Shown here one piece after another: positions 56,340 to 64,000 of a stretch of DNA of 64,000 nt (the stretch's first letter is position 1; the number at the start of each line of letters is the position of its first letter). Both the position numbers and the translations under genes were made by a program. The notes below the pieces were generated by a model. The model was not told where the DNA came from, searched no databases, and saw only the letters and a program-made list of their open reading frames with translations. The DNA is from Meghimatium bilineatum (lineage: Eukaryota > Mollusca > Gastropoda > Stylommatophora > Philomycidae), in assembly GCA_034231615.1 (NCBI GenBank), contig CM067315.1, forward strand, positions 29,366,133 to 29,430,132, written 5' to 3'.

Positions 56340-56470
56340 TTGTTCTTCAGCGTTCATTCTCAAACTGCTGAGGGATCTTTCTTGTAGCAGGAAATTGTCC
56401 AACAGGATGTAGTACAAATAATGAATTTGTGTCACCGTTTTATTTGCGCCAATGACCCAACACATTCACG
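56340..56470 (-). mobile_element. SINE subfamily B, partial
   Basis: gcgttcattctcaaactgct is followed by gatctttcttgtagcagg, the subfamily B insert, and gcgccaatgacccaacacat. Confidence 0.8.
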
Positions 56471-56560
56471 TAACTCAGGAAATAAATTCCATGTGAGACT
56501 TAGGTGGTCCAAAGACCTAAACCATCAGGAGAACTCAAAATAGTGTGTGACTTATTTATA

Positions 56561-56592
56561 ATATGCTATGATATCTACATATCATAGCATAT
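56561..56592. repeat. Perfect 14-bp palindrome, 4-base loop
   Basis: atatgctatgatat and atatcatagcatat are separated by ctac. It is AT-rich and could be chance or a small structured element. Confidence 0.85.
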
Positions 56593-56629
56593 TTATTGTA
56601 AGCTGTAAAGTAAATAGTACATACCAAAG

Positions 56630-56750
56630 TTGGATGTATGTGCCAGAAAGGTGCAGAAAGCGCATTCAAGCTGTAAATCATGACACAATGCATTGTTCTC
56701 TGGATTATATCCTGCTAATCTGTAGGAGTTTGAGAAGTAATCCAAAAACG
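56630..56750 (+). mobile_element. SINE family A, 3' part
   Basis: tgtaaatcatgacacaatgc, then ggattatatcctgctaatct and gtaggagtttgaga, is the family A 3' half. From 56751 to 57255 I see only an A-run near 57227. Confidence 0.75.
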
Positions 56751-57256
56751 ACTCTATGTAAGTATGACATAAAACAGTGCCTTAGAAATTGAAACAGTGA
56801 CTGGGACCAGATCAGGAGATAGGTAGATTAGTACTATGATTGCAGTCCAACACCCGTTATTCCAATTTGTTCCTACCTGTGTTATTATTTCCCTTGCCTA
56901 TGTTTATCAGTTTATGTTTATAATTTATTAATTTAAATATAATTATAGTTAGGATTAGTTATGTAAAACATCAATTCCCTAAAAAATTAATATTTCAATT
57001 AATTATTGATTATTTATTGATATATTATTTAAATCAATTAACCACAAAATAAATACCAGTAGGTAGGCACTAATGAGAAACAAGAACGGAAATGGGGGTT
57101 GGACTACGATTATAGTACCGGTAGATTATAAGGTGATGTTCTTTTTGGATATCTCTACACCACATGGTATATGAGAAACTAAGTACATATGATCTTCATA
57201 TAAAAAAGCAAGACTTTGGATACATCTTTAAAAAAAAAAAAAAAATTAACAACAAC

Positions 57257-57380
57257 TGGGGCTTTGTTACCTCTAATATTTTATGGTAATGTGTCCTGAT
57301 ATAACCTAATTGGACTTTGTTGTCCGCTGGTTGAAAGGGGCACGCCTCTCCAAAAGAGAGGTAAACTTGTTAACTACCTA
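57257..57380 (+). repeat. Segment shared with 46.68 kb
   Basis: ttgttacctctaatatttta, then cctaattggactttgttgtc and cgctggttgaaaggggcacg, matches 46678-46800 closely. Here it is not followed by the RT frame. Confidence 0.88.
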
Positions 57381-57534
57381 CCTACATCTTTAAAGAAGGA
57401 GAAGAATTTTAACTTATAAAAAAGTCAATAACATTTTTTGTGTGGAGTTTTAAATGACCTTTTTCTTTGTTCAGAAAATTCATTATGGAAGAGATGGTTT
57501 CATCATTTTTTTTGCTTGCATTATAGTATTAAAT

Positions 57535-57690
57535 ATTCCACTGAAGAAGGATGTGTCGGGCCGTTGGCGCAAATAAAACGATGATACAATGCACAGCCAT
57601 TCTCTGAGATACATCCTTTTGGAAATCTAGTAGAACCACTGCCCTGCTACAAGAAAGATCCACGGGAGTTTCAGAATGATTACTGAAGAA
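57535..57690 (+). mobile_element. SINE subfamily B, partial
   Basis: gatgtgtcgggccgttggcg, then aaatctagtagaaccactgc and cctgctacaagaaagatcc, carries the subfamily B insert in plus orientation and ends gaagaagat. Confidence 0.82.
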
Positions 57691-58265
57691 GATATACAGA
57701 TCATAAAACACGAAATGACAAGATGAGATTCTGGATACCACTGTCCTTGAAATCCTGGTATCCATAACATTGATACTATTCTGATACAAGCACATATTTT
57801 CTGGACAGGTCATGTAAAGCATGTACCAGACCACCGTCTACCATAAACACTCCTCTATGGCGAGATGAAGAAGGGCATGCTCTTTCATGGTGGACAAAAG
57901 AAGCATTATACAAGGACTGGCCCATTTTATCTCAGTTTAGATGTCACTGAAAGCCTTTGTAAGAAACATGACACACTGGAAGATGATGTATGAAACAGAG
58001 CTACATGACAGCTCTGCAATAAAAAAAAGGTGTAACATTTTGTAAAAAAACGGAGGCATACAACAGCGAAGACTAGCTAGAAAGTTAAAAGCAATACAAG
58101 CCCCATCGAAAGTGATAATTCCATGCCCAAACTGTCCAGGGACCTTTGTAGACACCATTGGACACATCAGGCACCTACAAAATCCTAGACAATATCATAC
58201 CACTAATAACTATAACTGAATTTCATAAAGTGTATAAAACAAATAGTCATCATCATCATGTGATG
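57690..58265 (+). mobile_element. LINE fragment: RT C-terminus and zinc knuckle
   Basis: Plus frames give FWTGHVKHVPDHRLP, LLYGEMKKG, then CPNCPGTFVDTIGHIRHLQ, the C2H2-like finger also present at 42.4 kb. Stops and shifts abound. From 58266 to 58930 there is only a C-run at 58506 and no gene. Confidence 0.85.
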
Positions 58266-58931
58266 AACAAACAACAAATATGAGTCTTGTGTTCAGAATC
58301 ACTGCCAATCTTTACATCTCAGATTTGTTCTAGAACCTATTTCCTGAGTGCCATTGCAGTGAAAGTATATCTGTGATTCATGAAATTAATCCAAATTAAT
58401 CCATTAAATAATTGAAATTAAACATAATTAATTTACAAGCAGAAGAAGAATAAAATGTAGGATATCACAGATCTTTCTTTGTCTTCCTTTGCTTCTTCTA
58501 CTTCCCCCCCCCCCTCCCGATCTTTCATAAATGTTTACCCAATAAATTTTACCGCCTTGTTGAATTTTATGTTTTCATCTATTAATATTTTTTGCTTGTA
58601 ATATACACAATTTATTTCAATGGCTGTAGTTTATTGTTTATAATAGTTACAGCTTGTATTGGTGATCTATGAAATCTATAATTTTAACTTTTTTGTATAT
58701 AGGACGAATTGTAAATACTGTTCTTTGTATTTAAATGTTTCACCCAATGAGGACATGGGATTACCACTACTTTTAACCTCCTTGCTAGAAGATTGCATCA
58801 TAGCTTTGTCACTTTCTTACAGTTCTAGCAGTTGTTTCAAAACAATTTTGTTTTACATTGTATAATTACTAATCCAAATTCACAATCTGCTTTGGTCATT
58901 TTTTTCCCCCAGCATGTTTGATATATTAAAT

Positions 58932-59096
58932 GCAGTTTTAATACATGTTTTATGGAATGAAATATTACAGCAATTTTAAATGGTTGCAGTTTTAATATAT
59001 GTTTGATGGATTGAAGTTGTATAGCAATTTTAGATGATTGCAGTTTTAATACATGTTTGATGGATTGAAGTTGTACAGCAATTTTAGATGGTTATA
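58932..59096. repeat. 54-bp minisatellite, 3 copies
   Basis: Units of ttgcagttttaatacatgtt, then tgatggattgaagttgtaca and gcaattttagatgg. The first is more diverged. Confidence 0.9.
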
Positions 59097-59154
59097 AAGG
59101 TAACATGGCAGCAACCTGCTGTCAGGGATGAAGTTAAACCTTCATGTACTAAGT

Positions 59155-59358
59155 TGCAGTAACGATTAAATGGAGTGACAAGTTCCTTTCCTTGTTGTCT
59201 TTACCTCCCCTAACTCATGCGCAAGGTACTCATTTACAGCTGAGTTGAGAAATCACTACCCGAAATTTTTTTTATCCGGATGTGGTTTTGAACCTGGTAC
59301 GCTGTGACCAGGTGATAGCAAGCAAGCTCACTATCCACTAGGCTACCGCGCTCCTCAT
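59155..59358 (-). mobile_element. tRNA-derived SINE (family D-like)
   Basis: On the minus strand it begins gagcgcggtagcctagtgga (box A tagcctagtgg), then accaggttcaaaacc (box B). The body contains gtaaatgagtacc, the central motif seen also in the 13.4 kb SINE. It is not a functional tRNA: the box spacing is fine but no clean acceptor stem is seen. Confidence 0.8.
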
Positions 59359-59493
59359 AGTTGTAATGCATGCATTATTGGATTCAGATTTGATAGAATG
59401 TCATTTTCCAACATGTTTGCTGATGATGCTGTAGTAATCCCTCTAGCTGTGAACAGGTAGCTCTTGACAGCCTACAGTCTTTCTGATAATAGG

Positions 59494-59736
59494 TTAGGTC
59501 CTCCTCAGATAGGCCTTCCTCAGATAGGCCCTCCTCAGATAGGTCCTCCTCAGATAGGTCCTCTTCAGATAGGTCCTCCTCAGATAGGCCTTCCTCAGAT
59601 AGGCCTTCCTCAGATAGGTCCTCCTCAGATAGGCCCTCCTCAGATAGGTCCTCCTCAGATAGGCCCTCCTCAGATAGGCCCTCCTCAGATAGGTCCTCCT
59701 CAGAAAGGCCTTCCTCAGATAGGTCCTCCTCGGTTG
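59494..59736. repeat. 15-bp minisatellite, ~16 copies
   Basis: The unit ggtcctcctcagata repeats with frequent c/t variants (ggcctt, ggccct). Reading frames through it (GPPQI on plus, LRRTY on minus) are by-products. From 59737 to 60120 I see nothing. Confidence 0.96.
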
Positions 59737-60126
59737 AGTAACTGAGGTAACATTAAAGCTGATATACGTTTGTTGCCTCAAAGGCATGGTTGAGTTAGAG
59801 GTTTATAGATGCTTGTTAGGTCACTGAAGGGAGATATTTCAGGGTGGCAGTATCCCTGGATCATCACCTCCTGGTAAGGGTGTAGGTAGCATATACTACT
59901 GGAGCAACTAGTTCATCATTCTTCTATGTCAGCTTTGTAGGTACATCTGCAGTGATGGTACATCAGGGATTCCCTCTCACCTAGGAGGCTGTTATAGTAG
60001 GAGAAAGGTGCAATGTCCTTTGACCTGCATCTCTTTGTCATCCATGGGAATTATTTAATAGCAGATAAAAGTAATATCTGGAGGTCAAAGTCAATTACTA
60101 CCGGAAGTGACACAAAAGAAAAATGA

Positions 60127-60610
60127 ATGAATGAAAGTCAGTCAACACACTCATGGAAATGTACTTATTTAATTCCTGCGTTATTCCAGTGCTGTCATAT
60201 GGATGTGAGAGCTGGAAAAGCTCTTTATCTTCAGAAAATAAACTATTGAGTTTCGAAAACTAACACCCACTGGAGCAAATTCAAATTGAACAAAAAAATC
60301 AGAGAAGATATACATCAAAAGTACATCACAGATGTTATTAGAAAATGTCATGGTCCTACATCGGACATGTCATACGCTCAGATAATAACAGAATACAACA
60401 CCAATCTCTTGCATGGATACCAACAGGCAGAAGAACCAGGGGTAGACCAAAAGAAACACTCAGAAGAACAATACTTAGAGAAATTAAAACAATCAATATT
60501 CATACTATTCAAGAACTGCACAGAATAGCTTTGAACAGACAGAAGTAGAGAAATCTGACCTCTGTTCTATATGCTACTTCAGCACTAAAGGAAAATGAAT
60601 GAATGAAAAA
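60127..60610 (+). mobile_element. LINE 3' end bounded by GAAT repeats
   Basis: Plus frames give VIPVLSYGCESWKSSLSSEN, ADVIRKCHGPT-like, then RRTRGRPKETLRRTILREI and ELHRIALNRQK. It is the same family as 15513-17300. The 3' tail aatgaatgaatgaaa is matched by an almost identical aaatgaatgaatgaaa on the 5' side. Confidence 0.9.
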
Positions 60611-61029
60611 TAAGAAAATCAGACAGGACATGCATTAAACCCATGAGCGGGAGAAAAAAGAACATACCCGGTACAATATGAAACATTTAGAACTGTACAG
60701 ATGAATCATGAAGATATTTTCATTGTCAGTAAATCTTCACTTTATGTGCAAATCATCCGCTAGAAAATAATGTTTCATGGTGGTAGGTCTGGTAGGTCAC
60801 TTGAAAGACCTTAATGTCTTGCTTATGTTGAACATATTTGATAGAAAGATTTAATTCTTCAAGTCCCATTTTATCACTAAAGTATTGGGTCTATGAAGCT
60901 AAAGTATTTTTTTGTTTCTAACGCATTTCTATGTAATGTCTACACTTACCATATCTTTATATTTGTATGTAAAGAAACATATATACTTATATTTTTTTTT
61001 AAAATTGTAGTATATCCTATTCTGGATGT

Positions 61030-61160
61030 AGTTATCAACCCAACATTTTCTGGCTTTAGTAATTTTCTAGGCAATATAAATATGTTAAGTAGTTTGTTAT
61101 TGCTTTCTGAACAGTCCGGACGTAAAATTTCCTGTGGCATGATTTGAATCCAATCTTGGT
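61030..61160. repeat. Dispersed repeat, copy 3 of 3
   Basis: acagtccggacgtaaaattt, then cctgtggcatgatttgaatc, relates to 22515-22650 and 23925-24050. From 60611 to 61029 I see nothing. Confidence 0.5.
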
Positions 61161-61267
61161 CATCACAGGCGTGTTCTGAACCATGCCTCCACAGAGCCAG
61201 ACTGTATTTGTATAATCAAATAAAAAACAAATGAAAGTTTGAAAACAAAGACATTAAACTTTCAACA

Positions 61268-61546
61268 CGGCCAATCAGAAAATGGAGAAAGAATAGCGAT
61301 ATTGTTACCTGTGAGGCATGTCGTAAGAGGCGACTAAGTAGGTCTTGGAAGTATGGAGTTGGATGTAGCATCCCATAAATGGTCAAAGCGACCCATAGCC
61401 ATACTGAATTGAATGTCAGTCCAAAAGATGAAGATATCCCTGCTAAGCTGCAAACCATTGCACAATACAATCCTGCAATCCATTCACTTGACTACATTCT
61501 GCTAATCTGCAGAAGTTTGAGAATGAATGCAGAAGAAGAAGATGAT
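61268..61546 (+). mobile_element. SINE family A
   Basis: It includes gaatagcgatattgttacct, cgtaagaggcgactaagtag, tctgcagaagtttgagaatg and the tail gaagaagaag. The 5' edge is eroded. Confidence 0.87.
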
Positions 61547-61549
61547 GAA

Positions 61550-61745
61550 ATGACATTTTTTTAAATAAGGAAGTTTGAAATCAAATTTGAAAAAATAAGG
61601 AAGTTTGAATTCTAATGTGAAAAAATAAGGAAGTTTGAAATCTAATGTGAAAAAAATATGAAAGTTTGAAATCAAATGTACAAAAAAAAATGAAATTTCA
61701 AAATCAAAGAAAACAAATTGAGAAAATTTGAAATCAGATTTTAAA
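61550..61745. repeat. ~30-bp A-rich tandem repeat
   Basis: About five units of the form aaataaggaagtttgaaatc, then taatgtg, follow the SINE tail directly. From 61746 to 62515 I see no gene. Confidence 0.85.
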
Positions 61746-62516
61746 AATACATTAAAATATGAAACAAATAAAGGCGTTATTGATGAATGAATAATAAAAA
61801 AAGAGATATGTACATAGAACATGCATATATTTCTGTGATCTTAACTGTTTGTCTTAACTAATTCATACAGTACCAGTGATCTTTGATAATGTTTACTATG
61901 TATTCTCATATCATATTCATAAATAGGACGATATTTTGAATCCTATATTTATTTGTCATAATAATAAATGTTTCAAAATGTGACATACACAACTTGTATA
62001 GTAAGTTACTGAGTTTATGTACATGTTGGTGATGAAATAATCCATTTAGATGCGAGCAGGTTTCTTAACAGCCAACATATTTTCTGATAAATGTATAGGT
62101 TTTCCTTAGCTGGGTAATAACTGAGGTATCGCTCAAGTGCATGTTTCCTGTATCAAAGAATCTGGGCCCATAGATAAAGTGACTTGCAGTACATGACTTG
62201 ACTTGACTCAGAACATGACTTGCAGTACTAGGAATGTGGTGAAAAGGTGGGTGAAACCCCTCTCTCCCTTAAAAGTCAGCAGTTTTCATAAAGTAAAGAA
62301 AATTGTGAAAACTGGTTAATAATCTTTGGGGAAGGGGACTGGGGATAAACTCCCCACCTTATTGAAAATGTATCTATGGTCATGCAAAGAATGTAATGCT
62401 GAAATTGTTTGGAAATGTGAGGACAAAAGCATTCCAAAATAACTGCTGTGAGCTCCTTAAGGGCAAACAACTTGCCAGTAAACAAAAAATACTTTAAGGG
62501 CTTTCTTAAAGTGTCA

Positions 62517-62755
62517 TTAAAGAGCTTCAACATTGACGTCACATCCTGGGACACCATTGTTCACAATCGCTCAATGTGACACAGTACCACCAGCAAAGGT
62601 GCTTGTATCGATGAGAAGCATCAAATTGAAATTGAGCTTAATTTGATTATTTTCATCGATAAAAGCACCGTTGCTGGTGGTACTGTGTTACATTGCGCGA
62701 ATTTGAACATTGGATTCCCAGGATGTTGCACTCCACGTTGCTCGAGCTCTGTAAG
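62517..62755. mobile_element. Foldback element with ~100-bp inverted arms
   Basis: The left arm (from agagcttcaacattg to gtatcgatgagaa) pairs with the right arm (ttttcatcgataaaag to cgagctct) over about 100 bp. The core agtaccaccagcaaaggtgc matches its partner with one mismatch. The loop atcaaattgaaattgag... also folds. Divergence is higher toward the outside. Confidence 0.85.
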
Positions 62756-62759
62756 ATAG

Positions 62760-63184
62760 TCTCATTTTTTCTGGGCACGCTCGGAGGCTACAGACGTCAG
62801 AAAGAAACATGGCGCAACATTGCTGTTTTCGCCTACTACGTATTCCAGGGTATCCATGCAGGTCTAGAAACGTGTGCTGTCGCGATTGACTTGGAGAACG
62901 CGTATAACATAGAGCCATTCGAATACCTTATCACCATTTTCTTGTTCTTTAACGTTGAACATTTTCTATGAATATCATCGGTGTTGCTCGAGAGGAAGGT
63001 GGCTCTCATGTGCGGTTATTGGACATATATACCTATAACAATACGCCAATGTCTACAACAGAGATCTCTCCTATCACTCATGTTATTCAATGTCTACACC
63101 GTGGTAATCACAAATCAGCAGCTTGACGGAAGAGGTAGAACACATTCGAACACAGTCCCCATCGAGGCCAGAACCGTAAAGTGA
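62760..63184 (+). mobile_element. LINE RT core relic
   Basis: Plus frames read GIHAGLETCAVAIDLENAYN, then PFEYLI (motif A with D-x-E-x-A-Y), and after a stop LLERKVALMCGYW, then LLSLMLFNVYTVVI (motif B region, with LPQGSPLSP eroded to LQQRSLLSL). The expected FADD box is not seen; the frame ends PIEARTVK. The piece is a dead internal LINE fragment. Confidence 0.8.
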
Positions 63185-63189
63185 TGTTG

Positions 63190-64000
63190 GGATTTAGTTC
63201 AGCCATCAGGGGCTGGAAACTAAGACTGGGTAGTCCCACTCGAGCAGGACCACAGTCCTGCCCAAATAAGCAGGGTGCTTAAGACGGAGGCAACTAGACA
63301 AAAGGGACACCATGGGAACATGTCAATATCTAATAATAGCTATGATGCCTACTCTGTGACGGACCCTTGAAAGGGCCCAACTCCAATTACTGGAGGTCCT
63401 TCTCAATTGCTAGGAGGCAAAGAAATAGAGCTACTGGCAAAATAAACCAACGACCAATAAAAACAATGCACTACAAAGCTGAGGGTGCCAACAGTAAAAA
63501 ACTTTAAAATATCCTATGTGAAAAACAACTGTATTCAAGAAACACACCTCAGCAGCGATATAGCCTTTAAAAGCAGAGGGTACCAGTGCTACCGATCAGA
63601 CCGAAAGGACAGACGAAAGGGTTGAATTCTGACACTTGTTAAAAACAATATCAATGCATGTCAGCTGGAAGCGTATATGGAGGGGCAGAATACCAGATGC
63701 TCCACCTAAAAACAGGCAGTACAGAATTCCATCTCCTGAACTACTACTGCCAAAATGATAGACCATTGGCACTAGACACAATATCAGAAATCGAGAGACT
63801 TATGGTGTGTGGTGACTTCAACAGCCACTCTCAAGCTAGGGCTATGATCACATGGACAAGAGAGGTGAGGAACTTAAGAGTTGGCAGGATGAAAATAATC
63901 TCATCCTTATTAACCAGCCAGCAGACCTACCAACCTTATAGTCGAGAGCATGGCACACTATCTCTACACTAGACCTGGCATTCCACTCACCAGGCATTGA
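63190..64000 (+). mobile_element. LINE 5' part: endonuclease domain, runs off the window
   Basis: Plus frames give CIQETHLSSDIAFKSRGYQC, then YRSDRKDRRKG, TLVKNNINA, EFHLLNYYC, MVCGDFNSHSQA and RAWHTIST-LDLAFHSPG. These are the QE-T, N-Y and GDFN-H/A-S-LDL motifs of the apurinic-type endonuclease of LINEs. A TGA at 63623 and shifts near 63700-63850 break it. The preceding 63190-63400 may be the element's 5' UTR. It continues past 64000. Confidence 0.85.

Noticed and set aside
59270..59355. tRNA gene on the minus strand
   Set aside because: Box A and box B are good, but the flanks do not form an acceptor stem and a SINE-type body follows.
59464..59787. Proline-rich (GPPQI)n frame and its antisense
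   Set aside because: They are by-products of the 15-bp satellite.

Overview
This is animal nuclear DNA: AT-rich, intron-dominated and full of LINE, SINE, DNA-transposon and minisatellite sequence, with no bacterial-style gene order. The repeat mix (tRNA-headed SINEs with GAA tails, many decayed LINEs, hAT-type MITEs) and very long introns suggest a lophotrochozoan, most likely a mollusc. That host call is inference; nothing here names the species.

I can support one host gene. It is a FAM110-family gene on the + strand with three coding exons at 7767-7842, 24171-24294 and 53628-55386. The exons carry the N-terminal FAM110 block (LLNKGPQYLR, then KSAVELLAASKDQF) and the C-terminal block (ENFFNQMGLE, then SIIERNARIIKWL). 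Splice phases agree at both junctions and the joined frame is 652 codons plus stop. Introns are 16.3 kb and 29.3 kb, so about 47.6 kb of the window is this gene.

Layout: 1-7.7 kb is upstream DNA with LINE fragments, a full-length SINE and small satellites. 7.8-24.2 kb is intron 1, with a (CAT)n tract, a chimeric LINE block, an RNase H LINE split by a SINE, a 1.8 kb LINE and a 1.5 kb, 21-bp minisatellite. 24.3-53.6 kb is intron 2, with two blocks of one 33-bp minisatellite, several RT-bearing LINE relics, two hAT MITEs, an RNase H relic, a 60-bp higher-order satellite, a mariner relic and a 54-bp array grown from a LINE tail. 55.4-64 kb is the 3' UTR and downstream DNA with SINEs, more minisatellites, LINE fragments, a foldback element and a LINE endonuclease/RT block running off the window.

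A recurrent theme is tandem arrays that began inside transposons: at a LINE YxDD motif (26.4 kb), just after a YxDD motif (35.5 kb), at a LINE zinc-finger tail (51.4 kb) and inside a hAT MITE (34.7 kb). Four arrays share a 33-bp period. The long repetitive reading frames are by-products of periods divisible by three, not genes. All transposon reading frames seen are broken.
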